DNA from: Gnetum montanum
Lineage: Eukaryota > Streptophyta > Gnetopsida > Gnetales > Gnetaceae
Direction: 5' to 3'
Length of the DNA stretch: 64,000 nucleotides
NCBI GenBank assembly: GCA_015680685.1
Contig: MNCI01021441.1
Span: 59,112-123,111, forward strand
Below, piece by piece: positions 21,253 to 32,459 of the stretch; position 1 is the first letter of the stretch, and each line of letters begins with the position of its first letter. Both the position numbers and the translations under genes were made by a program. The notes under the pieces were generated by a model. It ran no database searches and had not been told where the DNA came from. It saw nothing but the letters and a program-made list of their open reading frames with translations.

Positions 21253-21830
21253 CCACCAACATGGAAATTGGAAGCTCAACTTCAAAACCCAACTAAGAAA
21301 ATATTTTTTTTAATCATAAAACATGTTGAAGACATTCAACCATAGTAATAAATTTTGCCTCACATGATGAGAGGCTCATACTAGTTTGTTTCTTTTTCTT
21401 CCAATAAATAGGATTAGAACCATGAAAAATAAAGAAACCAAAAGTTGACTTACGATCATCTACATTTGTTCCCCAATTAGAAAAAACATAAAAATTTCCA
21501 TCTCCATTAATGAAATTAATGCCAAAATCAATTTTTCCTTTAACATACCTCAAAAAATGCCTCGAGGCATTAAGATATGATTGCCATTGCTCTTGCATAA
21601 ACCTTGATAAAAATGAAGTTGCATATTCCGAAGTAGGCCTTTTATGACATAAAAATCTTAATGAACCAATCATACCTATGTAGAAGGAAGGACCAACCAA
21701 TGGAGTATCACCTTTCCTTGAAAGCTTCATATTTTGGAGAAGTGGAGATGTAGTAATCTTGGATTTCTCTAGCCCATACTTTTCAATGATGGCATATGCA
21801 TACTTTGATTGATGCATCTTCAAACAATAT
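21253..21830 (-). pseudogene. copia G RNase H and RT C-terminus
   Basis: From MHQSKYAYAIIEKYGLE the frame runs uninterrupted for 169 codons through GMIGSLRFLCHKRPTSEYA, RHFLRYVKGKIDFGI and SLSSCEAKFITMVEC, the standard copia RNase H signature. It is followed, after a stop, by VDNSTIIQLSKEH and IDIKYYFIKNEV. These are family-typical and well preserved compared with the rest of G. Confidence 0.85.
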
Positions 21831-21852
21831 TCTTCTTAAATAATTTGGATTT

Positions 21853-22775
21853 TGATGAGTGGCAAGGTACACCTACACTCAACCATACAAATACGAGCGT
21901 TCACACACAATCCGATCGAACTCCATGGATAGGCTAGTTGTGGTATCTAGATAGTTACACGTTGATCGTAGTTCGCTGTCTTCCCACTTGGACTAGTATT
22001 TGCTTTGTCACGTATGGTTTAGTCTAGAGTAAGGCGTATGATGTGATCCTAAACTAGTGCTACTCCTAGAGACAATGGAAAATAATCTTGATTAAACTAA
22101 TAAGCAATAGGAAATGAAGTCTAAGCTAGCCTAAGTGTGATGAGCATCTGTTCCTTAATCATTCATATACATCTTAAACCTCGTGCATGACTACTACTGG
22201 GATTACCAAGCATAGATCCTAGGTATGCTACTGGGTTACCAAGTAGTCACACTTAAATGCTTGTGATTAAGTCATAATCATTCCGCAGTTAACAACAAGA
22301 ATAGTAAATGATGGTAAAGAAATATTAACTAAGAAAACAATAAATAACAATAACAATTAAATAATTAAAACTAAGTGAATGCTGCAATGATGAAGTAATC
22401 TTGATCTTTATTGCCGATCATATGCGTGTCCAAGTACGTCACACTTGAATAAAGGTTCCGTACAATTACAAGCATCACACTGTGGGCATGCACTTGGGAA
22501 AATAGTCTAACTACTACAAAAACAAACTGCAAGAGCTTCCCTATAATTAATCCAAAAGATGCCTAAGTGTGGCGGAAGCACCCTTATTTATAGGCTAGAA
22601 ATAGACTTTGCATAAACGGGGCCACGTTAACGCATGGGTGGATGCGTCAATGGGGTTGCGTCGACACGACCATGTATACGAGGCCCCATATATGTGGCCT
22701 AGTTAATGCAGTCCCAATATTGGGGGTCCGATAACAGGTGTCTGATAACAGGACTTGATAGACCATGACTCATCA
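21853..22775. repeat. Solo LTR C of the gypsy A-F family inside copia G
   Basis: A complete 923-bp LTR with TGATGAGTGGCA at the left and ACTCATCA at the right. There is no PBS or PPT flank and no internal region. The copia RT frame is recognisable on both sides (DMGILKYF before, YCLKMHQSKYA after), so this is an insertion that later recombined to one LTR. The flanking pentamers gattt and tattc are only partly alike, so the target duplication has decayed. Confidence 0.85.
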
Positions 22776-22789
22776 TATTCCTAAAAATA

Positions 22790-23540
22790 TTTGAGAATTC
22801 CCATGTCTTTCATCTCAAACTCACATTTCATATCATGCCTGAATTGCTCATTTAATTTTTTAGATGTAGCCATAAAAACCAAGTTATCAACATAGAGTGA
22901 AATAATGATGAAATTAGAACCTTCATGTTTAAAGTACAAGGTAGGCTCAAACATACAACTCCTATAATCATTTTTGGGAAAAAATTCATTAATTCTATGA
23001 AACCAAGCTCTTGGAGCTTACTTCAAGTCATACAAAGTTTGATTTCACTTGCACACCTTGTTTTCTTGTCCTTGAACCTCAAAACCTTTAGGCTGGTAAA
23101 TAGAAACCTCCTCTTCTAATTTGCCATTAATAAATGTAGAATTAACATCCATTTGATAGAGTTTCATATCTTTATGGGTAGCAACAAAGAACATAAGGTT
23201 CATAGTCTCAAATCTATCAACAGGAGCAAAAATCTCATCATAATCAACATGCTTCTTTTAAAGAAAACCTCTTACTACAAGTTTGGCCTTATGTGTAATA
23301 ATTTTATCAACTTCATTGTATTTGGTTTTGAAGATCCATTTGGTGTCAATGACTTTCTTCCCTTTTGGCCTATCCACCAATGTCCAAGTTTCCTTTCTCT
23401 CAATAGAGATCATTTGCTTCTTCATGGCTTCAATTCAAACTTGATATTTAAGAGCCTCCTTGATATTTGAGGGCTCATGCGTAAGAGTAGCATATGCAAC
23501 ATGAACAATGGCTTGACTTATCATTCTCCTATTAAACTAT
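22790..23540 (-). pseudogene. copia G reverse transcriptase, N-terminal and catalytic part
   Basis: The minus strand shows ETWTLVDRPKGKKVI, TKWIFKTKYN, VDYDEIFAPVDRFET, YQMDVNSTFINGKLEEEV and the catalytic box LYVDNLVF (YVDN in place of YVDD), then CEFEMKDMG. Frameshifts separate several of these blocks. The Asp-to-Asn change at the catalytic pair would by itself reduce activity. Confidence 0.8.
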
Positions 23541-23559
23541 TTGTCTAACATTTGAGAAA

Positions 23560-24480
23560 CTAGGTGGTCCTTTTCCACCCAAATTCTTGAGCAATACTCT
23601 TACTTCTTGCCATGATCAAGCTTGCAAAACTATCAAAACCTACCTTTGATTTATAAAATAAAATATTTCTAGAGCAATACCACTTTCTATAAATGGGATC
23701 AAAACATTTATATCTAAATATTATTAAATCATTACCAAAAAAAAAAAACAAACACCTTTTGCTTCTATCATCTAACTTATCTATCAACTAATTTGGAATC
23801 TTGACATAAGAAATACAACCAAATACCCTTAAATGTGACATTCTAGAGGTTTACCATAAAGCAATTGACAAGGAGTCTTCTCTTCATTTGATGATGTAAT
23901 TAACCTATTGAGCAAATAGGTTGTTGTGTGGATTGCCTCATGCTAATACTTATTCAAAATTGAGCTATGTTTCAACAAACATCTTGCCATCTCTTGTAAG
24001 ATCCCATTCTTCCTTTTCTCTATGCCATTGCTTTGGAGTGAACACCTACATGTGGTTTGTTTCTCTATTCCACATTTAGCACAATAATCATTGAATTCAT
24101 TTGAAACAAATTCACTACCATGATCTAACTTGATTGCCTTAATCTTTAAATCAAACCTATGCACATAAGCTTTTGAAAATTCTTGAATATAGGAAATACT
24201 TCACCCTTGGAATGCAAAACATATGAACAAGCATACATGGAAAAATAATCAACAATTACAAAAAAATATCTTCTTCCATTTATTCCAACTACAAGCATAG
24301 GTCCAACCACATCCATATGAAAAAGTTCTTGTGGATGTACCTTCTTCTCCATATGAGCTACATGAGAAAAGGCCTTTTGCTTGCCTTTAAGATGTGTCAC
24401 AAAATTCACTGGGAGAATTTAAGAAATTTAAACCAAAACAAGCCTTGAATTAAACCAAATTTTCAATGTTTTTATAAAAG
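23560..24480 (-). pseudogene. copia G integrase
   Basis: The minus strand carries CHACLKGKQK-like text read here as THLKGKQKAFSH, then FHMDVVGPM, FVIVDYFSMYACSYV, IKAIKLDHGSEFVSNEFN, GIEKRKNGILQEMARCLLK and a post-core segment (RSKRCLFFFFGND). The catalytic acidic residues of the core are visible. Several stops break the frame. Confidence 0.8.
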
Positions 24481-24569
24481 GCATGCCTAAGCCTCGAATG
24501 CTACAATCTTGCCTCTTTAATCTTGGTTGTAAAAGAAAACTTCTCATTGACATGATTCTATACAAAAGT

Positions 24570-24915
24570 GGCTCTAAGAGAATAGATTTGATTTTTTAAT
24601 CTTGGAAGCTTAGCTATGATCCTTCTTGAGTTTGAAATTGTATAAATTTCATCTTCAAAAATAGCCTTATTTCCCCTTTACACCATTTAGCCAACTAAAA
24701 GCAAAGAATTAGATTATTTGGGAACATAGAAAACATCATAGGCCTGCACTTGACTTCCATCTTTAATAGTAATAAGGACTTTTTTAATTCCTTCAATGTG
24801 GATTTGCTCACCATCACCAACTTTGATTGTGTCCAAGTTACCATTGGGCATATACTCAATAAAATATTCTTTGTGAGCAGTCATGTTGTTTGAACAACCA
24901 CTGTCAAGGATCTAG
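24570..24915 (-). pseudogene. copia G aspartic protease
   Basis: The active-site box ILDSGCSNNMTAHKE is intact on the minus strand near 24910-24870. It is followed by YFIEYMPNGNLDTIKVGDG and IKKVLITIKDGSQVQAYDVF before a stop. Confidence 0.8.
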
Positions 24916-25049
24916 GTACTTGAAGTAATTATTAGACATAGTGAATGCTGCAAAATTTGAGTTATCTTGATAATTTATAACTTGTTTGCCTCTATCTTAT
25001 GATGCAGTATTTTCTTCTTCTTGAGTATCTTCAATTATGAGGTTTTGAA

Positions 25050-25450
25050 TACTAGTCTTTTGCAACATCTTTCTTCATAATGGGCTCTCTTGCCACAAAA
25101 GGTGCACCATGGAACTGATGAGGTTGGTGCATATTGACTTCCTTTTGGCTGAAAACTTGTCTTACCACCTCTAAAACCTCTTCTTCCTCTAGAAAAATTC
25201 TAAAAACCTCTACCTCTTGGTTGAAATCCTCCTCTAACATTTTGAGGCCTTGTGTCATTTGATTGCCTCTCTTCTCTTGAATAGTTAAATCTATCTTCCC
25301 CTTTTTTTCCTCTAGTGAATCTTCCAACTCTTAAAGGGCCTGAAGCTACAACATAAGCATTCTCATTTGGATTTGAAATCTTCAATTCTTCTAAAGCCTT
25401 CAAAATTGCAATTAACTCATTGATTGTATAGATGGAGAGGTCTTGTATCT
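25050..25450 (-). pseudogene. copia G gag C-terminal part with zinc knuckle
   Basis: The minus strand gives DLSIYTINELIAILKALEEL, a basic Arg/Gly-rich stretch (GGFQPRGRGF) and an intact CCHC knuckle CTFCGKRAHYEERC at about 25107-25065. Only the C-terminal part of gag is present. Confidence 0.75.
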
Positions 25451-25463
25451 AAAACATAATTTT

Positions 25464-25864
25464 GATGGATGTGGGGAGTTTGTAATCATTGTAAAGAACT
25501 TGCATCACCTTATTGTAATCAACTATTAGAAGTTATAGTCATGTTCCAAAGAAAACTTAGAAAAATCTATCCTTAAACTACAAATTTTGTAAAGAAAATG
25601 AGATAAAATTTAGTATGAAGAAGTGGCCAAGCTTCTCCCTTCAACTATAAATAGAGGCTACGAGCCTCATTATACCACACAACTAGAGCAATGAAGAGTG
25701 GATGAAGATGAGTGTTTGTCAAATTGTTCTTTCTCTTTTCTTGCTTCATTTTCTTCCTCTTTAGAGTGGTTCATTGATTCTTAATGAAGCTCTCCAAATT
25801 CTTGCATTCTTTCAATCCAATTCCTAATAAAATTTGAATTAAAGCTCTCCCAAATTAGACATCA
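25464..25864. mobile_element. 401-bp insertion between 8-bp direct repeats, LTR-like
   Basis: Identical ATAATTTT octamers lie at 25456-25463 and 25865-25872. The enclosed 401 bp begins gatggatgtgg and ends ttagacatc, and contains a plus-strand TATA box (ctataaatagagg near 25645) and an LTR-like leader. An 8-bp duplication fits a DNA transposon better than an LTR element, while the content looks like an LTR, so the class is unresolved. Confidence 0.45.
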
Positions 25865-25872
25865 TAATTTTA

Positions 25873-27077
25873 CATTTCAAAAATTCATTTCATAAAGTCA
25901 ATTACACAATATCAATCTCAATTTCACAAACCCTCCTACAAAGATATCTTTCAATGACCTCATAATTTAATTATAATTTACCTCATGATGTTGGAGCATA
26001 ATGCATCAAATAGAGGCCACATGTTTTGTGATCTCAAATTTATGTTGCAATGTCATGTTTCATGTTATGTTCTAGCTATGAGTTAATTATATGAATGTTT
26101 GTTATGCAAGTGTTTTCCACAAATGTTTCATGTTATTTTTGTACTAGTTATTGGCATTCAAAGCTAGATCTAGTCTTTATTAAATAGGATCTCACATTTC
26201 TTAAGCTTTTATGGAATGTAGGATGAATATGTTTCTAAGCATTAATGCTTTTACTCATGGAATTTAAGGTTATGTGAAGAGTTTCATATAGGAACAAAGA
26301 AAAATATGAAAAATGATAAAAGATTACTTAGATTCAATCTCAACTAATGCTTGGGATCTCATAAACGATTGATTCTTTATTTTTCTTAATAGATCTCAGT
26401 TGTGTCTTGGAGATCAAAGATAAATTAAAAATCTCAATTATATTTATAGGCTCTTTATGGTTAAAATTCAATACAATTCCACGGATCTCTTGTAATAGGT
26501 TTTGTATGTGTTCATTTAGCCTCTAATTATATAGATATGAGATTTTTAATGTCTATGGTATTAGAGGCTATGATCTAATGAGACTATGTTTCCTATTTTA
26601 TATAGTATGTTTGAAGCCTTAACTTAAAATTATATCCAAAAAGTAAGTTAGCATCCATGATCACCTTTTATGTATCCCCTCCCATGTGCTACAATCTAAT
26701 TGAAGGAATACCTTCATCCAAAGCTATGAATTAAAAGTTACTCTCAAAAAAATTGAGCCTCTTGTATTTGTGATACCCTAACTTAATGGAAAAATTGACA
26801 TTTTGTTGCATTAAGAAGTTGAATAATGAAGAAGGATTTCCACATGCTTTGTGTTCATTTTTCATAGTTATACTTGCTCCATGTAGCTTCAATTTGTTTT
26901 ACTCTTGCTTTAATATGTTTCATTAATGTTTTAATTTGCTTCATGTTGTTATAAATTGGTGAAATGTATGTTACAAGTCTTAGAAATTTGATTTTAAAGC
27001 TTACATGTTACATGCATGCTGAAATAATGAACCATAGGGGAAAAAAATTTTCTATTACTTATTGTAAATTTGAAGTT
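25873..27077. other. No gene seen
   Basis: AT-rich DNA without a supported reading frame or recognised repeat ends. Confidence 0.35.
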
Positions 27078-27391
27078 CTATAATGCCTTTAAAAAGTTTC
27101 CGAACATAAATCCGTGCCAAGCATTCATGAATATGAGGCTTAATATCTTAAAGCATTTATGAATTTGAGGCTTCATATCTTAATAGTTCTTTGTAATTGG
27201 GCACGTTTATGATGTTGCTCGCCTTGCCTATTTAGGCTCACGCTATAATGCCTTTAAAAAGTTTTGGAACATAAATCCATGCCAAGCATTCATGAATATG
27301 AGGCTTAATATCTTATTGAGACTTCATATCTTAATAGTTCTTTGTAATTGGGCATGTTTATGATGTTTCTCACGTTGCCTATGTAGGCTCA
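27078..27391. repeat. Tandem duplication of about 150-165 bp
   Basis: 27078-27242 and 27243-27391 are adjacent copies, each beginning ctataatgcctttaaaaagt and ending near taggctca. The second copy lacks about 17 bases in the middle. The function is unknown. Confidence 0.85.
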
Positions 27392-27959
27392 GGTCCATTT
27401 CTAGATGAATTGCAGTTCAAATGTTGCGTGTTATCCGAATCATTAAAAGATTTTTCCTTTCGTGTTTTGCAGGTTCAACGCTGTCGAACCACATAGCTAG
27501 AATTAACCGCCAACGCTAACTAATGTTGGCTGTAATTTTTATACCAATAGGCTGCCTGATTTTTACAGAACATATTGTTTCCATTGTCAACTGATTTTTC
27601 CAGCGTTGTTTTTTTCCCTTTTTCTCTTTCTCCTGGGAGGACGAACATCAACATTTAGAGTGACAATCCATGTTATATAGTTTCTGTTATGGTTGCATCA
27701 CCTTGCACGATACATTATCACTCCTGTCACCCATTGTCGCCCTAAGGGATATGCAACAAAACAGCAATTATTGTTGCAACGATATTAGTTTCTTTTTTAA
27801 AGATATTGTAAATTTGTTTCAGTTAGTGTTGCATAGCGATGGAAAAGTAAAGATTTTAATCATAAAAGTGATACATTGTTTATTTCTTTTAACGACACAA
27901 TGCAAAGGATTAAAAAATGGCATTAAGAAAGGCTGCTGACGTAAACAACTTACATAAAG
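27392..27959 (+). other. Unassigned; possible terminal-exon remnant near 27477
   Basis: The text cctttcgtgttttgcag at 27459-27475 looks like a plant splice acceptor and precedes locally higher-GC sequence that is open for a few codons in two frames. No family is recognised, and no upstream exon was found. The 89-codon plus-strand frame at 27670-27939 has no family resemblance. Confidence 0.25.
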
Positions 27960-29290
27960 AAATGTTTAATTGGGGAAGGCCATTGTTATGGAATGCCATC
28001 TATTAAATTTGGCTGTGCAAGTGGGGTTAGAAAAGGAATGGTGCATTGATAAATAAATCAGTTGTGCTCTTTAAAAGAAGACAAAAAAGATATAAATAAT
28101 TATAGACCGACTGTAATATGCAATATTCTTGCTAAGCATTTTAACACTATTCTAGAATCTATGCTTGGAAGATGGGCAGAAAAAAAATCAAATACATGCA
28201 ATTTTTCAAGTAACATTTAGGCAGCAGCATTCTACTATAGACCATCTCATCACTTTAAAATATATTGTTGATAGAGAAAAAGGTCTAAATAAGAAAACAT
28301 TTGGATGCTTTTTCTATGTCTCTAAGGTCTATGTTTAAGATATGGATGCACTTGAAAACTTTAGAAATTTGTGATATACTATTATCTAGCATCCAAAAAC
28401 TCTACAAAGAGGTATTCATTTTACAAATGGGCAAAAAAGAATTTTATTTAATAGTTTTGTTGGTGTTAAATAATGATGCCCTTTTTCTCTAACTTTATTT
28501 GGGCTTTTTATTGATGAACTTGAAGAGTGGATGTATAAAAGACTAACTTAATTTGCAATTACAATTAGAAATAGTCTTGTTAGACTCTCACTTTACATCC
28601 ATGATGTTATCTTAACTTCAAATTCAATGAAAGGATTGAAACAAATACTTAATACTATTAATGAATTTTTTTAGCAATTAGGAATGAGAGTTAATGTCCA
28701 ACAAAATAAAATCATGATCTCTAGCACACATAATAAGATGTACAATTTTACTATAGAAAATGAATTTGTGAACATAACTTTCTCTTACAAATATCTTGAC
28801 CTACAATGCTTCTATAATTACAAATGAGATTAGTGCCTTACTCAAAGAGTTGCAAGTGGTATGAAAACCTTATTTGCTTTAAAAAGCAAATGTAAGAAGT
28901 AATCTATTCTTACTTGGGATATTGGAAAACAACTCTATCATGCCATTTTTAACCAACTATTCTTTATGGATGTTTTGTATGGGGTCTTACTCTATTAAAT
29001 AAATATTGGAAATAGATAAAAAAATTTAGAAGTTTTTCCTACCCAATGAATTTAAAGTGAAGAGACAGACACAATATGATATTATGCTTCTTGAAGCAAA
29101 AATTATGCTCTTAGAAGTTGAAGCTATTTGTCATTTTATAGCTTTCACTTATAATCTTTCTGAGTCCTCATTGGAAAAGTACTCCGAAAATGTAATGATG
29201 GAAACCCATGATAAAGGATGGCTTTGTGAGGGAGCTCTACAATTTAATAAAAGGAATATTCAAAAGTATATTCTTCATTAAAATTAAATT
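27960..29290 (+). pseudogene. LINE K, RT and C-terminal part, decayed
   Basis: The plus strand shows NNYRPTVICNILAKHFNTIL near 28100, a following basic block (LESMLGRWAEKK), HSTIDHLITLKYIVDREKGL near 28240 and the C-terminal QYDIMLLEAKIMLLEVEAI near 29070. These are the RT fingers/palm and C-terminal signatures of the same LINE type as J. The catalytic FADD-type box is not preserved. Start and end are approximate. Confidence 0.65.
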
Positions 29291-31293
29291 AAACTTTATG
29301 ACATCCAAAGACTCATAGGATCTATTGGATAGATATTACATTTTTATGAAAAATAAAGATAGACTATACAAATTAACCAAGCACTAATAGGAGCATCAAA
29401 AACAAATCATACAAGCTTTTTGCTATAACATTATAATGTTCTCTCAAATGGGTAGTCATTGCACAAGAAAGAAACATATGTCACTCATCTTCAAGGGTTT
29501 ATGATTTGCATAGCCTACAAATGCACTCTTTTCAGAGGAGTTGAATCCATCTTCCACTTTCAATTTTAAGATGATGAGAACTTAAGCGAAGCTTGTTGAT
29601 AGCATTGTGATACTTGATGAGAATACTAACTGAGAGATAGTAAGCTTCTATATCTAGTTTTTTCACTCTAATGTGGTATAAATAAAATTGTCTTTTGCCT
29701 TCAACATTATCCCATAGTCATGTTAAAACCTTTTGAATCTTGATTGATTGGTGAATATGTTTAGGATTTTGTTACACATCCTCCCAAGAGATATTGCATT
29801 TTCTCAATTATTGTATCCCTTGGAAATACCAACCTCAATCTTGCAAATCCTCAAGAACTACTTTAGAGAATTTGTGTTACCTTGAGATATGCAAGCTATG
29901 AGTGTATGTAATGAATTGGCACAAGGCTTCTACTTCTAAAGGTAATAAATCACATTCACATAATAATATTCATCTTTAACTCATTGAGAAGAAATTTTTT
30001 TGGCACTCTTTCAATATCTTTTCAAAGTTTAGCATTGAGTCTAGGTCCCCGAACAACACATCTATACAATATAGTAAGATAGATGATAGTTTGAAAAATT
30101 TAGTTTTTGACCTTCCAAGCCTAGAGGCCTAAATCCTTGCATTTGCTTTTAAAGGCATATAGAGCCTTAAAATCTCCTACTATTTTTTCTTTGATGTACT
30201 TCCCCCACATGTAATTCTTCATACAAATAAGACCCAAATATTTAAAAGAATCTACTATTTACACATTGATACCTCCAAAATGGAAGTTACAATAGCTATT
30301 TCATGTACCCTGGATCGTTAGTTTGGTTTTATCTACATTTACTTGAAGACATGATGAATGACAATAAGTTTCTAAAATTTACAACATATTTTGCATACAT
30401 TCTAGAGTAGTGTAGATCAAAGTAGCATTATCTACATATAAAAGAAGATTCATTATTTGGGATCCGATTTTAATAGCATGACTATCTTGTCATTGTATAA
30501 TTATACTTGCATATTATCAATGAAGATACCAAAAAGAGTTGGAGAAAGTGAACCACTTGATTAACTCCAGTTTTTCTTTCGAATTGAATTTTGTTTTTTG
30601 AATTGTTGTTTTGTAATTTCAATAATCACTTATACAATTGTTGAGTGACTATACTAAAATTTGAAAGAAGGTTAATTTTATGCAAGAGAAACCATAGATT
30701 TGTATGGATCATTGAATCATAGGCTTTTGCAAAATCAATAATATAAATACAAAAAATTTTATTAGGTATTTTTGCAAATTCCATGTAGTGTCTAAGAGTA
30801 AATAAGTGATCAACAGTAGAGTGGTTTTGTCTGAAACTTGCTTGACATCTTTTCCTAACCTAGTTACCTTTAACCTAAGAACTGATTCTCTTTTCTAGCA
30901 GCGTGCTTAACAACTTAGTAAAAGTATTATTCACAATAATCATTTAATAAATGTTCAAATTATTTTTATCCTCCTTTTTATATAACAAGATAGCTTTACT
31001 AGTTTTCCAATGTTGATTTAGTTCTTACTTCATTGTTGAATTTAATTTGTTTCAAATTTCTCTATGAATAGCAGATCCTGCCGACTTTAATAATTCTGCA
31101 AATAAACTATCTGAATCTACATCTTTTCCAGATGCTAAATTTTTAATATCCTTTATGACTTCCTCAAGAGTAAATTGGAGAGGTGCTTGTTGTACAATAG
31201 TATTAGAATTATCATCTTGTCTTGTAAATAGCTTACTATAAAATGAGAAAATATCTTGAAAAGAAAAATTAAATGATGAAGAGGATTTATGAT
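29280..31293 (-). pseudogene. LINE J, 3' half (RT and C-terminal Cys motif)
   Basis: Minus-strand reading from 31293 gives FTLEEVIKDIKNLASGKDVD, ELLKSAGSAIHREI, FRQNHSTVDHLFTLRHYMEF, FCIYIIDFAKAYDSM, a YLGL-like box and a C-terminal HHLKIESGRWIQ followed by a Cys-x-x-Cys/His motif (CRLCKS). Stops are frequent. The copy is cut at 31293 by element D and continues at 50375. Confidence 0.75.
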
Positions 31294-32189
31294 TGATGAG
31301 CAGTCGAGGTGCCCCTATGCTCAACCATATGAATTACAAAGCATTCATGTGTGATTTGGTTGAATTTCATGGACTCCCTAACTTCCAATGCGCTAGTCTT
31401 CTAAGAAGTGAATCTTGCCCTAAGGTCATTCATTGTCTTTTTAATTACACTTGTGAAGTACAAAGGTATCATTAAGTGTAATCAAGGCATATGATTTTTA
31501 TCATTTTATATTTTATGTTTTTTGGTACTTTGAAGAGAGAGATAAAGTAATTTAATGATTAATCTAAATTAACTAACTAACTAATCTCTTACTAGTCCTA
31601 ACATAAGCATCTAGTCCCATTTTCTGTACACATCCTAAACCCACATATCTACTACTGGGTTACCAAGTGCCACGCCACTAGGTGCACTAAGCAATAATGC
31701 TACTGGGATTACCAAGTGGATGGCTGTTACACTCAAAGTAGTTGTACTTATGTAATTAATCTATCTAGATTATCTCACTTAATTACCTAATTAGCTTAAT
31801 CACTAGAAAGCATTGAATAAATAACTAAGAGTATTAAATGAATAAATCAAACATTTAAACTATTTAGAATGTTGCAATATTTATAAAGAATTTTGTCTTT
31901 ATTGCTGCACACACTGTCGTGCTTAGGTACAACAGTGCTCGAATAAAGATCCATACACTGAATGACTCCTGCTACTGGCGCTCAAGAGAAATATTCTAAC
32001 TTTCAAATGAACAAATTGCAAGAGTTCGGCTACAATTATGAATATGATGCCATAAATGTGGCTGGTAAGTGCATATTTATAAGCAAAAAATGGACCCTGC
32101 ATCAACGAGGCCGCATCGATACATGAAACGATGCATCGACGAGGCTACATCAACAAGGCTTTGTTGACATAGCTAACCATGACTCATCA
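31294..32189 (-). repeat. 3' LTR of element D
   Basis: 896 bp, TGATGAGCAGTC to ACTCATCA on plus, followed by the PPT tacccccatga. The U3 end holds repeated catcgacgagg-like units instead of the cgatatcgc palindromes of A, B and E. Confidence 0.9.
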
Positions 32190-32459
32190 TACCCCCATGA
32201 CTAAATGAAAACTTGTCCTCAAGTTTCTTTACAAAATTAGAAAGGTATGGGATTATTGACTGAATCTTCACAAAACAAAACAAACTGACATGATAAAACT
32301 GAGTGACTGAGTGTAAAAATCAACACATTACAAAAATTACGGTGTTCATGATACAAAATTGAACACCATGACTTGACTCTTCAAAATTGGACAACATGTC
32401 TTTTTATGGTGTGAAGTTAGTGGAGAAGGTTAGATAGTCCCAGGCGATGGTGGCTCCTA

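Larger units (their letters stand above)
20511..25457 (-). mobile_element. Ty1/copia element G, decayed, 5' truncated
   Basis: Minus-strand order is gag end (25450-25050), protease (24915-24570), integrase (24480-23560), RT (23540-22790 and on to 21840) and RNase H (21830-21253), then a PPT and 3' LTR (20961 to about 20511). This is the canonical copia order. No 5' LTR was found; the recognisable gag stops near 25457 beside a separate 401-bp insertion. A solo LTR of the gypsy family (C) interrupts RT. Confidence 0.85.
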
